A stretch of 64,000 nucleotides of DNA, taken from the NCBI RefSeq assembly GCF_003345655.1, contig NZ_QQOH01000006.1, forward strand, positions 186,001 through 250,000, written 5' to 3'. Every line of letters begins with the position of its first letter. Position 1 is the stretch's first letter. This document shows positions 13,207 through 23,242 of this stretch, one piece after another. The position numbers and the translations under genes are program-made. The stretch is from Motiliproteus coralliicola (GTDB taxonomy: Bacteria; Pseudomonadota; Gammaproteobacteria; Pseudomonadales; Balneatricaceae). A model generated the notes under the pieces. It saw only the letters and a list, made by a program, of their open reading frames with translations. It searched no databases and was not told the origin of the DNA.

Positions 13207-14175
13207 CTAGTCAGACTCCGGCTGAGGCGCGGCCATCTGATCCGCCGGGTGAAGCTGAGGTTTCTGGCGCGACTCACCCAGCTCGGCGATCAGCATGCCG
13301 GCGATGATCAGCCCCGCCCCGAGCCAGCCCTGCCACAACAGCCGCTCGTCCAACACCAACGCAGCGGCGGCATGGGCGAACACCGGCTCCAACGCAAAGA
13401 TCAGCGCCACCTTCGGCGCCGGCAGCACGCTCTGGCTGCTGGTCTGAACCCAGTACGCGAATGCACTGGATAGCAACGACAGCCACACCAGCACAAACAG
13501 CATCTCCCAACTCAGCAGTAGTTCCAGCAACACCCCAAACTGGAATAACAGCTGCTGTTCGGGCGGATCCAACCACCAGGAAGCCAGGGCACTATAGAGC
13601 GCCACCGCTGCCATCTGCAACGCGCTGAGCGCAATGATCGGCAGTCGGCCGGCAAAGTGCCCGGTCATCACAATGTGCAACGCAAAGCTGAAGGCGCAGC
13701 ACAGCACCCAGAGATCACCCCGGTTGAAACTCAACTCGCCACCGGAGGTCAGCCAGTACAACCCCAGCGTAGAAGCCGCCGCACCAACCCAGACCGGCCA
13801 ACCGGCACGACTGCGAAACAGCAACCAGCCCAGCACCGGGGTCAGCGGTACACAGAGCCCGGTGATAAAACCGGCATTAGAGACCGTGGTATAGCGCATC
13901 CCCTCGGTCTGGGTATAGAAGCCGAGAAACAGCAGAAAACCGAGCCCCAATGAGACCAGTAACAGCGTCATCAAGGGCACCGGCTCCTCCGCTTCGCGTT
14001 TTCCTAACAGCAGATGCAGCGGTAACAGACAGAGCGCCGCCAGCGCGAAGCGAACCGAATTGAGCGTCAGGGTCGACAGATGGTTGATCGCCTGATCGAC
14101 CACCACAAACCCCACCCCCCAGATAAAGCAGACCAGCACCAACAGCCAGAATGCCAATCTCGCTGACAGCGTCAT
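13207..14175 (-). CDS. EamA/DMT-family transporter
   Basis: 322-residue inner-membrane protein with about ten hydrophobic segments in two EamA repeats (about 8-140 and 155-290), as in drug/metabolite exporters of the RhaT/YdcZ group. Internal landmarks are GVGFVVVDQAINHLSTLTLNSVRFALAAL-like first-repeat residues and APKVALIFALEPVFAHAAAALVL in the second. The last 30 residues are a polar tail. The substrate cannot be told. It lies 12 bp after thyA and may be cotranscribed. Confidence 0.88.
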   Translation of the reverse strand: MTLSARLAFWLLVLVCFIWGVGFVVVDQAINHLSTLTLNSVRFALAALCLLPLHLLLGKREAEEPVPLMTLLLVSLGLGFLLFLGFYTQTEGMRYTTVSNAGFITGLCVPLTPVLGWLLFRSRAGWPVWVGAAASTLGLYWLTSGGELSFNRGDLWVLCCAFSFALHIVMTGHFAGRLPIIALSALQMAAVALYSALASWWLDPPEQQLLFQFGVLLELLLSWEMLFVLVWLSLLSSAFAYWVQTSSQSVLPAPKVALIFALEPVFAHAAAALVLDERLLWQGWLGAGLIIAGMLIAELGESRQKPQLHPADQMAAPQPESD

Positions 14176-14187
14176 ACAGGCTTACCG

Positions 14188-15039
14188 TCAGACCGAAAAG
14201 GGGTAGGCGATCGCATCGTGATGCTGATAGCCCTCGACCTCAAAGTCGTCCAGCGTGACCCAGGTCTCCAGATCTTCAAGGCTCTTGATATCGGGGTTGA
14301 TCCGCAACTGCGGCGAGGAGAAGGGCTCACGCTTCAACTGCACGTCCCGCATCAATTCAAGCTGATCCTCGTAGATATGGGCGTTGACGATCTTGTGATA
14401 TGCCCGCCCCGGCTCATGCCCGGTGATCTGGGCCATCAACGCCAGCAGGGTGAATACCTGCACCTGATTGAAATTCAGCCCCAGCGGCACATCACAGGAG
14501 CGCTGATAGGAAGTCAGATACAGCTTGTCGCCCAGCAACGAGAAGGTATGGGTATGCATGCACGGACGCAGGCAGCCCATGTGGAATTCACCGGGATTGT
14601 AGAACGACAGGATCTCGCCGCGATCATCAATACCGGCACTGAGGTTGTCGACGATCTTGCGCAACTGGTCGACACTGCCGCCATCGGGCTTACGCCAGCC
14701 CCGCCCCTGGACCCCGTAGACCCGTCCCATGTCGTTATCGCCGCGACGATGGGGATTGTTCAGCCAGGCCTCATTCTCATTGGCATTGGCCAACCAGGTC
14801 GGAGTACCGAGTGCCTTGAAATCGGCGGCGTTATCCAACCCGCGAATATAACCCAACAGCTCGGCGATCGCCGCCTTCCAGTAACTCTTGCGGGTGGTGA
14901 TCAGCGGAAACTGATTGCCGGCTACATCGTATTCCAGATCAGCGTTGATCAGGGTCAGGCAGCGCTTGCCGGTGCGCTTGTTCTCAACCCACTCACCCTG
15001 CTCAATCAACCGCTGACACAGATCCAGATACTGCTTCAT
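14188..15039 (-). CDS. thyA: thymidylate synthase
   Basis: Converts dUMP to dTMP using methylenetetrahydrofolate. The 283-residue product has R50 in the [13 protein letters not shown] phosphate loop, the nucleophile C160 in [12 protein letters not shown], and [17 protein letters not shown] for dUMP phosphate and base binding. It is about 20 residues longer than the 264-residue E. coli enzyme, with the extra part at about 90-125. Its ATG overlaps the lgt TGA by 4 nt, the conserved lgt-thyA coupling. Confidence 0.97.
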   Translation of the reverse strand: MKQYLDLCQRLIEQGEWVENKRTGKRCLTLINADLEYDVAGNQFPLITTRKSYWKAAIAELLGYIRGLDNAADFKALGTPTWLANANENEAWLNNPHRRGDNDMGRVYGVQGRGWRKPDGGSVDQLRKIVDNLSAGIDDRGEILSFYNPGEFHMGCLRPCMHTHTFSLLGDKLYLTSYQRSCDVPLGLNFNQVQVFTLLALMAQITGHEPGRAYHKIVNAHIYEDQLELMRDVQLKREPFSSPQLRINPDIKSLEDLETWVTLDDFEVEGYQHHDAIAYPFSV

Positions 15040-15869
15040 TTTTTACCTTCCTTTATCACCGCACCCTTGCTGCCATTGTCATCATTGGATGCTGTCGCTC
15101 GATAGGCCAGTCCCATCAGCAGCACCCCGGCCAGCACCATCGGCAGCGACAGCAGCTGCCCCATCGTCAACCAATCGAACGCAATAAAGCCCAGATGCGC
15201 ATCGGGCTGCCGAGCAAACTCGACCAGGAAACGGAAGCTGCCATAGCCGATCAGAAACAGTCCGGAAACCGCCATGGCCGGCCGCGGCCGGGATGAGAAC
15301 CACCACAGCAGACAAAACAGGGTCACCCCCTCGAGGGCAAATTGATACAGCTGCGACGGATGCCGGGCCAACTCATCGGCTCGGGGGAAGACCATCCCCC
15401 AGGGCAGATCGGTCGCCCGCCCCCAAAGCTCGCCACCGATAAAGTTGCCCAGTCGGCCCAGCCCCAGCCCGATCGGCACCAATGGCGCGACAAAGTCTGC
15501 GACCTGGAAGAACCCCTTGTGGTACTTGCGGCCAAACCACCAGATCGCCGCCATCACCCCCAACAAGCCACCATGGAAGGCCATACCGCCTTCCCAGACG
15601 GCAAACAGCCACAGTGGCTCGGCCAGAAAACGATCCAGGTTGTAGAACAACACGTAGCCGAAGCGACCACCCAGCACCACACCCAGTGCACAGTAAAAGA
15701 TCAGATCGGAAACCTGAGCTGGGGTCCAACCCGAGTCGGGACGCCGAGCCCGCCGATTGGCCAACCACCAGGCAGCGGCAAAGCCGCCCAGGTACATCAA
15801 TCCGTACCAGTGGATCTTCAACGGCCCGAGTTGCAATGCGACCGGGTCGATCTGAGGAAAAGTTATCAA
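15036..15869 (-). CDS. lgt: prolipoprotein diacylglyceryl transferase
   Basis: Inner-membrane enzyme that moves diacylglycerol from phosphatidylglycerol onto the lipobox cysteine of prolipoproteins. 277 residues with about seven membrane segments. Essential residues seen are H99 (AFHGG), and R139, N142 and E147 within [16 protein letters not shown]; these match E. coli H103, R143, N146 and E151. It is the first gene of lgt-thyA, 25 bp downstream of the TSUP permease. Confidence 0.97.
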   Translation of the reverse strand: MITFPQIDPVALQLGPLKIHWYGLMYLGGFAAAWWLANRRARRPDSGWTPAQVSDLIFYCALGVVLGGRFGYVLFYNLDRFLAEPLWLFAVWEGGMAFHGGLLGVMAAIWWFGRKYHKGFFQVADFVAPLVPIGLGLGRLGNFIGGELWGRATDLPWGMVFPRADELARHPSQLYQFALEGVTLFCLLWWFSSRPRPAMAVSGLFLIGYGSFRFLVEFARQPDAHLGFIAFDWLTMGQLLSLPMVLAGVLLMGLAYRATASNDDNGSKGAVIKEGKK

Positions 15870-15894
15870 ACCACAGACTCCAATTCAGACAGAG

Positions 15895-16695
15895 TTAAAT
15901 CGCCGAGAAACCGGTCATCAAGAAACGGCAGCCCACCAACAGCAGCAATACCGCAAAGGCACGTTTCAGTGCCCGCTCGGGCAGACGATGGGCCAGCTTG
16001 GCGCCGTACCGGGCGCAGATCGCACTGGTCAATACGATGCCGATAAACGCGGGCAGGTAGATGTAGCCCAGGCTCCAGGGCATCAGCTCCGGATTGCCCC
16101 AGCCCTCTTGGATATTGACCAGCGCACCGGTGACCGCGATCGGCAATCCGCAGGCCGCCGAGGTGCCGATCGCCTGTTGAATTCTAACGTTGCACCAGCT
16201 CAAGTAAGGTGTGGTCATGGAGCCACCGCCGATCCCGAAGATCGCCGAGCCGTAACCGATTCCTGCCCCCACGGCCCCCAGGCCGGTGCTGCCCGGCACC
16301 TGCCGGTGCGGTTTGGGCTTCAGTCCCAGCCCCATCTGCACCGCGATCAACAGCGCGAAGCAGCCGATGATCAACTGCAGCAGCGGCCCACTCAGTTGGC
16401 CCGCCGTTTTAACCCCCAGCACCGCGCCGACCACGATACCCAGCGCCAACGGCTTGAACAGATCCCAGCGCACCCCCTGTTTGGCATGATGGGTACGTAC
16501 CGAGCTGATCGAGGTAACCACAATGGTTGCCAACGAGGTACCGACCGCCGTGTGCGTCAGTACCTGCGCCGACATCCCCTGCAGTTCAAAACTGAACACC
16601 AGCACAGGCACGATAATCAGACCACCACCGATACCGAACAATCCGGCGATCAGACCGGCGCAGGCACCCAGAATTAGATAAGTTAACAGCAGCAA
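15895..16695 (-). CDS. TSUP (TauE/SafE) family permease
   Basis: 266-residue inner-membrane protein with about eight hydrophobic segments and the family's two repeated glycine motifs: FGIGGGLIIVPVLV near the N-terminus and FGIGGGSMTTPYLSW in the second half. Members export sulfite, sulfoacetate or related organosulfur anions; the ligand cannot be assigned. It heads the TSUP-lgt-thyA-EamA run. A TSUP gene next to lgt also occurs in Pseudomonas. Confidence 0.9.
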   Translation of the reverse strand: MLLLTYLILGACAGLIAGLFGIGGGLIIVPVLVFSFELQGMSAQVLTHTAVGTSLATIVVTSISSVRTHHAKQGVRWDLFKPLALGIVVGAVLGVKTAGQLSGPLLQLIIGCFALLIAVQMGLGLKPKPHRQVPGSTGLGAVGAGIGYGSAIFGIGGGSMTTPYLSWCNVRIQQAIGTSAACGLPIAVTGALVNIQEGWGNPELMPWSLGYIYLPAFIGIVLTSAICARYGAKLAHRLPERALKRAFAVLLLLVGCRFLMTGFSAI

Positions 16696-16804
16696 GAGAA
16701 GGCCTAAATTGAGCTGATTTTGGAAGCTGGCTATTATCGCCTAAACCATCAGTTAATTTCATCTCGGCCGAGCCCGTGATTGATCAATGGGGAAATTCCA
16801 CGGC

Positions 16805-17563
16805 ATGTGCTTGATTCTTTTTGCCTACAACACCGATCCCCACTACCGTCTGGTGGTCGCGGCCAACCGCGATGAATTCTATCAGCGCCCAACCCGACGG
16901 CTTTGCTTCTGGCCCGAAGCTCCGGACCTGCTGGCCGGACAGGATCTGCAACTGGGCGGTACCTGGCTCGGCATTACCCGACAGGGCCGCTTCGCCGCCG
17001 TGACCAATTTTCGCCAGGGCCGACGCCAGCCCAGCGTCGGTCTGCTCTCACGCGGCCAGCTGACGCTCGACTTTCTGCTCGGAGAGCAGCAACCGCTGAA
17101 CTACCTGCAGCAAGCCGATCCCGATGCCTACGATGGCTTTAACCTGCTGCTGGCCGATCAGCAGGGGCTCTACTATGGCTCCAACCGCAACGATCAAAGC
17201 CCAAAAGAACTTGAACCCGGCGTCTATGGCCTCAGCAATGCCAGTCTGGACACCCCCTGGCCCAAAGTTCGCGAAGCCAGAGAAGAGCTGGGCAACCTGA
17301 TCGAGCAGGGCGAACTGAGCGTCGACAATCTACTCAAGCTACTGCAGCACAACCAAAAGCCCGCCGATGATCAGCTTCCCGATACCGGTGTCGGTCTCGA
17401 ATGGGAACGATTGCTGAGCCCACGCTTTATCCGCAGCGAAGACTACGGCACCCGCTCCAGCCTGGTGTTGCTGCAGCGCTACGATGGCCATACCGAGGTG
17501 GTCGAACAGAGCTATCTGCCGGAATGGCAAAAACCCCAAGGCCACTGTTTTTCAACCACCTGA
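16805..17563 (+). CDS. NRDE/TANGO2 family protein
   Basis: The preferred start (16805) gives MCLILFAYNTDPHYRLVVAANRDEFYQRPT, 252 residues, because family members begin with Met-Cys; Cys2 is the proposed Ntn-hydrolase-like nucleophile after Met removal. The defining NRDE motif is at about 22-25. A second ATG six codons upstream would mask the Cys2 end. The remaining domain (TRQGRFAAVTNFRQG; YGLSNASLDTPWPKV) is complete. Eukaryotic TANGO2 is linked to heme, lipid and CoA handling, but the biochemical activity is unsettled. Monocistronic. Confidence 0.88.
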   Translation: MCLILFAYNTDPHYRLVVAANRDEFYQRPTRRLCFWPEAPDLLAGQDLQLGGTWLGITRQGRFAAVTNFRQGRRQPSVGLLSRGQLTLDFLLGEQQPLNYLQQADPDAYDGFNLLLADQQGLYYGSNRNDQSPKELEPGVYGLSNASLDTPWPKVREAREELGNLIEQGELSVDNLLKLLQHNQKPADDQLPDTGVGLEWERLLSPRFIRSEDYGTRSSLVLLQRYDGHTEVVEQSYLPEWQKPQGHCFSTT

Positions 17564-17613
17564 GTCATCTATACTGGCCCCTTTGGCCGTAAGCCAGCAG
17601 GACCGCAAATACG

Positions 17614-19413
17614 ATGGAACCGACCCCGAAGCGCCTACCGATTCAGAAGCTACTCTGGCGCTCCTACGTGGGCTCAACCCTGATTCCGCTGGTGTTTGTC
17701 GAGATCCTGTTTCTGCTGGCCTACTTCGGCGCCACCGACCAGCTCAGCAGCCGCTACACCCAGGCGCTGGAGCAACAGGCCGCATTCCACCAACTGTCCC
17801 TCAGCCGGATCCAGGCCAAAGAGATCAACGAAGCGCTCGACCAGCTACTGCCGTCCCAACTCAAGCAGGCGTACAACCCGATCGCGATCTCCGAGCTGCT
17901 GGAGCGTCTCAAACAGCGCAACGTGTTTCAGCTCAGCAACAACAAGCACTACCAGATCTATATCGAGAGCGAAGGCAACATCTACCGCACCGACAGCCTG
18001 CGGATTCTGAAAAGCACCGAGAACCCTTTTCTGACCCAACTGGGCGAGATCGAGCGCAAGCCCGAGGGCTACGCCAGCCTGGATGAGGAGAAGATCCAGC
18101 TGCTGACCTGGACCCCGATACCGGTTACCGACTGGCAGCTGCTGACGCTGTCATCCTCATCGACACCGGCCCACCTGCTGCAGGAGGGAAGCGACGGCAT
18201 CCATTCAATTCTGATGATGTCGATCGCGGTACTAAGCCTGGTCTGCCTGCTGGTGCTGGTTATCACCCATCGCAAGTCGCGAAGCCTGAGTAAACGCCTG
18301 ACCAATCCGCTCAACCAGCTGAATCAGATGATCAGCCATATCGGCGCCGGCAGTTACGAGCCCGAACGGCCGAAGATCGATATCGAAGAGATCGATCGAT
18401 CCGCCGTCGGCCTGAGTCAAATGGGACAGGACCTGGGCGAAGCCCGGGGCGAGCTGCAGCGGATCAACACCGAGCTGGAACAGCGGGTAGAAGAGCGTAC
18501 CCAACGCCTGGTGCAGGCCAACAACCAGCTCAAACAGGATAAGGAGCAGCTCGAGGACCTGTACGAGCAGCTCAAGCAGGCCCAGATGCAGCTGATCGAG
18601 TCGGAGAAGATGGCCTCGATCGGTCAGCTGGCAGCCGGGGTCGCCCACGAGATCAACAACCCGATGACCTACATCATCGCCAATATCGTGGCGATGCAGG
18701 AGTACTGCACCGACCTGCTGAAGCTGATCGAGCAACAGCAGCAGCTGATCGAGGATAGCCGCCAGGCCGACAACCAGGCCCTGCTCGAAGAGCTGGACTT
18801 CGCCTTTATCCGGGATGATATACCGGTGCTGATCCAGCAGTCCCTTGATGGCGCCGACCGGGTCAAGCAGATTGTTCAGGGGCTGCGGGACTTCTCCCAT
18901 ACCGGACAACAGGAGTGGGAGCGCAGCGACCTACGCGAGGGGCTGGACAGCACCCTGAAAGTGGCCAACAACGAGATCAAACACAAAGCGGAAGTGGTCA
19001 GGGAGTATCAGGATATTCCGACCATCGACTGTCTGCCGTCGCAGCTCAATCAGGTATTCCTTAACCTGCTGGTCAACGCCGCCCACGCCATTCCAGAACA
19101 GGGCACCATCACCGTACGTACGCTACGGGAAGACGATGATCATGTCCGGATTGAGATCAGCGATAACGGCAAAGGGATCGCACCGGAAAACCTCAGCAAT
19201 ATCTTCGAACCCTTCTTTACCACCAAGGCGGTCGGCGAGGGCACCGGCCTGGGACTGGCGCTGTCCTACAGCATCATCAAGAGCCACAACGGCAAGATTC
19301 TGGTCGACAGCACGCCGGGGAAAGGCACCACCTTCAGCCTGCGACTACCGATTGAGCAACACGAAGCACCCCAGACCCAGGAGCTGGGCAAGAGCCTCAA
19401 ACAACAAAGCTGA
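17614..19413 (+). CDS. membrane sensor histidine kinase, orphan
   Basis: 599 residues: TM1 about 18-38, a periplasmic sensor of about 150 residues (includes [16 protein letters not shown], cache-like in feel), TM2 about 197-218, HAMP about 220-272, a long coiled coil about 275-330 rich in Glu/Gln/Leu, then HisKA with H345 in [12 protein letters not shown]. The HATPase has an N-box [15 protein letters not shown]1 SDNGKGI and G2 [11 protein letters not shown]. This class often works with diguanylate or PleC-like regulators. No response regulator is adjacent, so the partner is unknown. Confidence 0.92.
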   Translation: MEPTPKRLPIQKLLWRSYVGSTLIPLVFVEILFLLAYFGATDQLSSRYTQALEQQAAFHQLSLSRIQAKEINEALDQLLPSQLKQAYNPIAISELLERLKQRNVFQLSNNKHYQIYIESEGNIYRTDSLRILKSTENPFLTQLGEIERKPEGYASLDEEKIQLLTWTPIPVTDWQLLTLSSSSTPAHLLQEGSDGIHSILMMSIAVLSLVCLLVLVITHRKSRSLSKRLTNPLNQLNQMISHIGAGSYEPERPKIDIEEIDRSAVGLSQMGQDLGEARGELQRINTELEQRVEERTQRLVQANNQLKQDKEQLEDLYEQLKQAQMQLIESEKMASIGQLAAGVAHEINNPMTYIIANIVAMQEYCTDLLKLIEQQQQLIEDSRQADNQALLEELDFAFIRDDIPVLIQQSLDGADRVKQIVQGLRDFSHTGQQEWERSDLREGLDSTLKVANNEIKHKAEVVREYQDIPTIDCLPSQLNQVFLNLLVNAAHAIPEQGTITVRTLREDDDHVRIEISDNGKGIAPENLSNIFEPFFTTKAVGEGTGLGLALSYSIIKSHNGKILVDSTPGKGTTFSLRLPIEQHEAPQTQELGKSLKQQS

Positions 19414-19461
19414 GTGCGTAGAACGGCGGAGGTTCGCGGCTGCCCCGAAACAACCGTCGAT

Positions 19462-21738
19462 CTATTGCGGGGCGTGGGGCCGATCCAGGTGTCCGAGACC
19501 GGCGTCAGCCAGCATCTTTTCCAGCGCCTGACGAACCGATTCGGGCTCATCAAACGAGAGCGCCGTATCCAGGAACAGCTTGGCCTGTTCGCTACTGACT
19601 CCCCGGATGGCCGATTTCACCTTCGGCAGGCTGGTTGAACTCATCGACAGCACATCATAGCCCATCGCCATCAACAGCAGCGCACCGATCGGCTCTCCGG
19701 CCAGCTCACCACAGATACTGACCTGAACCTGCTCGCGATGAGCCTCGTCGACTATCTGCTTCAAGGCTGTCAGAACCGCCGGATGATAGCTGTCGTACAG
19801 ATCCGCGACCCGCGGGTTATTGCGATCCACCGCCAGCAGGTACTGGGTCAGGTCGTTACTGCCGACCGACAGGAAGTCGACCCGTTTGGCGAAATGCCGG
19901 ACCTGGTAGACCGCCGCCGGCACCTCCACCATCACCCCGATTTCGGGTTGAATCAGCTGGTAACCATCGTCCACCAGCTCCGCAAACGCCTGGTTGATCA
20001 GCGCCACCGCTTCATCCACCTCGACCACACTGGCCACCATCGGCAGTAGAATCCGCAGGTTATCCAACCCCTCGCTAGCCAGCAGCATCGCCCGCACCTG
20101 CACCAGGAAGATCTCCGGGTGATCCAGGGTGACCCGGATGCCGCGCCAACCCAGCGACGGATTGTCCTCATCGATGGGGAAGTAGGACAGCGATTTATCG
20201 CCGCCGATATCCAGCGTGCGCATGGTCACCGGACTCGGCGCGAAAGGCTCCAACTGACGCCGGTAACTTTCGATCTGCTCCGCTTCGCTGGGGAAGAATT
20301 CCTTGATCATGAACGGCACTTCGGAGCGATACAGCCCCACGCCCTCGGCACCGCGCTGCAGTGCCAACGACACATCGGTAATCAGCCCGGTATTAACCCA
20401 CAGCGGTACTCGATGGCCGTCCTGAGTCTGGGCCGGCAGGTCGCGCAACTGCTCCAGCCCGCGGCTGAGCTCCTGCTCCTCCTGCATGATATCGGCGTAG
20501 TAACCGGTCAGCTCATCGGAGGGATCGACGAAAACCCGGCCAGAGTAACCGTCGATAATAATTTCGCGCTTATGCACCCGGGTCGCCGGCAGATCGACCG
20601 CCCCCATCACCGTGGGGATCCCCATCGAGCGGGCCAGAATCGCCGCGTGGGAGTTACCCGAGCCGTTGACCGACACCAGGCCAACCAGCTTGTCGGTCGG
20701 CACCTCGCCGAGCATTGCCGGGGTCACCTCTTCAGCCACCAGCACCATATTGTCGGGATAGATCGGGCAACTGGTAGCCCCACCCTCCTGCAGGCAGGCC
20801 AGCACCCGGCGACCGAGATCGCGAATATCGGTGGCTCGCTCGCGCAGGTAGGCGTCATCCATCATCTCAAACTGATGCACATGCTCATGCACCACCCGGC
20901 GCAGCGCACCCGGAGCCCACTGACCCTGCTTGATCTGATGCTCGATCTCACCGGCCAGGGCGTTGTCATCCAGCATGCGCAGATAAACATCGAACAGCGC
21001 CTGCTCCTCGCCTTTGAGCCGTCGTGCCAGCGAGCGTCCAACCACCTTGATATCATGACGGACCCGGGTCAGGGCGCTACGGAATCGCTCCAGCTCGGCA
21101 TCGATATCTTCGATCCGCTGATCCGGTACCGCATCCAGGTCCGCGGGCGGCGACACCACCATCGCCACACCCAGGCCAACCCCCTGAGCACCGGAGACCC
21201 CATCGAAGCGGGCATCCTTACGAATCCCTTCGCCGCCATGGTTAACCGAGATCGCCCCGGTCACCTCGGCATGGGCGATGACCCCGGCCAGCTGGGCCGA
21301 CATGGTAATCAGAAACGCCTCTTCGCTCTCATCGAAGCGGCGCTGTTTTTTCTGCTGCACCACCAATACGCCAAGCACCTTGCGCTGATGGATAATGGGC
21401 GCCCCCAGGAACGAGTGGAAGTTCTCTTCCCCCGAACCGGTCATATAGCGGTAGGAGGGGTGGTCGGCGACATTTTCCAGATTGATCGGCTCGGCCCGTG
21501 ACGCTACCTTGCCGACAACCCCTTCGGCCGGCGCCAGACGAATGTTACCCACCGCTTCCTGATTGAGGCCTTCGGTGGCCATCAGCACGTATTCCTGGGA
21601 AGCGGGATCGAGCAGGTAGACCGAGCAGACCTGGGTGCGCATCGAGCGCTGAACCCGCTTGACGATCAATTTCAGCGCCGCTTCCAGATCATCGGCGGCG
21701 TTGACTTCCTGAACGATTTTGCGCAACACATCCAACAT
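19462..21738 (-). CDS. ptsP: phosphoenolpyruvate-protein phosphotransferase of the nitrogen PTS (EI-Ntr)
   Basis: Autophosphorylates with PEP and passes phosphate to NPr, feeding the regulatory PTS-Ntr branch. 758 residues: N-terminal GAF domain about 1-165, which in homologues senses glutamine/2-oxoglutarate, HPr-binding domain, swivelling His domain with the active-site histidine in VNGSGNSHAAILARSMGIP, and the C-terminal PEP-binding barrel (LPMVASVVEVDEA, FLSVGSNDLTQYLLAVDRN, SICGELAGEP with the catalytic Cys). It lies 6 bp after rppH, the usual rppH-ptsP pair. Confidence 0.97.
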   Translation of the reverse strand: MLDVLRKIVQEVNAADDLEAALKLIVKRVQRSMRTQVCSVYLLDPASQEYVLMATEGLNQEAVGNIRLAPAEGVVGKVASRAEPINLENVADHPSYRYMTGSGEENFHSFLGAPIIHQRKVLGVLVVQQKKQRRFDESEEAFLITMSAQLAGVIAHAEVTGAISVNHGGEGIRKDARFDGVSGAQGVGLGVAMVVSPPADLDAVPDQRIEDIDAELERFRSALTRVRHDIKVVGRSLARRLKGEEQALFDVYLRMLDDNALAGEIEHQIKQGQWAPGALRRVVHEHVHQFEMMDDAYLRERATDIRDLGRRVLACLQEGGATSCPIYPDNMVLVAEEVTPAMLGEVPTDKLVGLVSVNGSGNSHAAILARSMGIPTVMGAVDLPATRVHKREIIIDGYSGRVFVDPSDELTGYYADIMQEEQELSRGLEQLRDLPAQTQDGHRVPLWVNTGLITDVSLALQRGAEGVGLYRSEVPFMIKEFFPSEAEQIESYRRQLEPFAPSPVTMRTLDIGGDKSLSYFPIDEDNPSLGWRGIRVTLDHPEIFLVQVRAMLLASEGLDNLRILLPMVASVVEVDEAVALINQAFAELVDDGYQLIQPEIGVMVEVPAAVYQVRHFAKRVDFLSVGSNDLTQYLLAVDRNNPRVADLYDSYHPAVLTALKQIVDEAHREQVQVSICGELAGEPIGALLLMAMGYDVLSMSSTSLPKVKSAIRGVSSEQAKLFLDTALSFDEPESVRQALEKMLADAGLGHLDRPHAPQ

Positions 21739-21744
21739 CGACGG

Positions 21745-22308
21745 TCACCTATTTGAGCGGGAAGAACGTCGCGAGCGCGATGAGGAGCGCTTGTTGCGGC
21801 GTGTTTGGGGAGTAAAGGTGTCGGGTTGACGGACCAACCGGACATGGCGGTCCACCAGCTCCTTGAGCGCGCTACGGTAGACCTCCCGTTTGAACGAGAT
21901 GACCTGCCCTAGCGGGTACCAGTAGCTGACCCAGCGCCAACCATCGAATTCGGGTTTTCCGGAGTGTTCAAAGCTGACCGCCGAATCATCGGCCGTCAAA
22001 CGCAGCAAGAACCATTTCTGCTTCTGACCGATGCACAGGGGTTTGGAGTGGTAGCGGATCATCCGTTTGGGCAACCGATAACGTAGCCAGCCGCGGGTGC
22101 AGCCCACGATCTGGACATCCTTGGGGTTCAACCCCACCTCCTCCTTGAGCTCCCGATACATGGCCTGTTCCGGGTTCTCGTTGTCGTTGATCCCCCCTTG
22201 GGGAAACTGCCAGGCATCCTGACCAATCCGGCGGGCCCAGAGAACCTGGCCGGTATCGTTTGCAAGGATTATCCCAACATTGGGACGAAAGCCGTCTGAG
22301 TCGATCAC
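21745..22308 (-). CDS. rppH: RNA pyrophosphohydrolase
   Basis: Removes pyrophosphate from the 5' end of mRNA to start RNase E decay. 187 residues, beginning [17 protein letters not shown]. The Nudix box at about 38-60 reads [20 protein letters not shown] followed by VGL, with the metal-binding REXXEE residues intact; WQFPQGG and [17 protein letters not shown] are RppH-specific. The last 20 residues are an unusual Arg/Ser/Lys-rich tail ([18 protein letters not shown]) that E. coli RppH lacks in this form and that may bind RNA. Confidence 0.97.
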   Translation of the reverse strand: MIDSDGFRPNVGIILANDTGQVLWARRIGQDAWQFPQGGINDNENPEQAMYRELKEEVGLNPKDVQIVGCTRGWLRYRLPKRMIRYHSKPLCIGQKQKWFLLRLTADDSAVSFEHSGKPEFDGWRWVSYWYPLGQVISFKREVYRSALKELVDRHVRLVRQPDTFTPQTRRNKRSSSRSRRSSRSNR

Positions 22309-22562
22309 ACAACACCATTTTTCTAGTTATCGTAGGCAATCCGTGTCCGGTCGCTGCGGGTGTTTTCACAGATTCCTCAGGGTGCAGAATACCCCGGAAG
22401 ATAAATAACAACCCTCAGCTATTGTTCCACACTTCAGCGAGATCACCAATTGATAACTGGTTTGACCACTTGGTGATGGGCGATCATTGTCAGTCAGCCC
22501 CGGAATCTCTATGCTTGGACCCCTTTGATAACCCCTCGACCTGAAAGCTGACGGAGACGACT

Positions 22563-23219
22563 GTGGCACTGGCGATTTTTGATCTGGACAACACCCTTAT
22601 TGCCGGCGACAGCGACCATGCTTGGGGCGAATTTCTGGTGGAGCAGGGGCTGGTGGATTCCCAGTTCTATAAAGAAGCCAACGACCGCTTTTATCAGGAT
22701 TACCTGCGTGGTCAGCTGGACATCTATGCCTACCAGGCCTTTGCACTGGAGCCGCTGACCCGCTGGAGCGCGGAACGTCTGAAACAGCTGCACGATCAGT
22801 TTATGCAGCAGAAAATCGCACCGATCATGCTGGATCAAGCCAAGGCACTGCTGCAGCAACACCGCGATGCCGGCGACTTCCTGCTGATCATTACCGCCAC
22901 CAACCGCTTCGTCACCGGCCCGATTGCAGAACTGCTCGACGTCGACGACATGCTGGCCACCGAACCTGAGGTAATCGACGGCCGCTACACCGGCGAACTG
23001 GTCGGCACCCCCTGCTTCCAGGACGGCAAGGTCGAACGCTTGAATCAATGGCTGGCCGAGCGGGATCACGATCTGACCGACAGCTACTTCTATTCCGATT
23101 CGCGCAACGACATCCCCTTGCTGGAGCTGGTTGACCATCCGGTGGCGGTCGATGCCGACGAGGCGCTGACAGAACACGCCAAAACCAAAGGCTGGCAGCG
23201 GATCAGCCTACGCGACTAA
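22563..23219 (+). CDS. HAD superfamily IB phosphatase
   Basis: 218-residue HAD-IB hydrolase of the SerB-like group. It starts with GTG (22563), giving ALAIFDLDNTLIAGDSDH; motif I DLDNT holds the nucleophile Asp, motif II is LIITATN, and motif IV is YFYSDSRNDIPLLELVDHPVAVD. The alpha-helical cap lies at about 30-80. Substrate unknown. Divergent from rppH-ptsP, the same neighbourhood as in Pseudomonas. Confidence 0.9.
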   Translation: MALAIFDLDNTLIAGDSDHAWGEFLVEQGLVDSQFYKEANDRFYQDYLRGQLDIYAYQAFALEPLTRWSAERLKQLHDQFMQQKIAPIMLDQAKALLQQHRDAGDFLLIITATNRFVTGPIAELLDVDDMLATEPEVIDGRYTGELVGTPCFQDGKVERLNQWLAERDHDLTDSYFYSDSRNDIPLLELVDHPVAVDADEALTEHAKTKGWQRISLRD

Positions 23220-23242
23220 CCTGCCACGATTTCAGCTAGGCC

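Noticed and set aside
19738..21501. Long plus-strand open frames opposite ptsP
   Set aside because: Antisense to a fully conserved enzyme and without recognisable domains.
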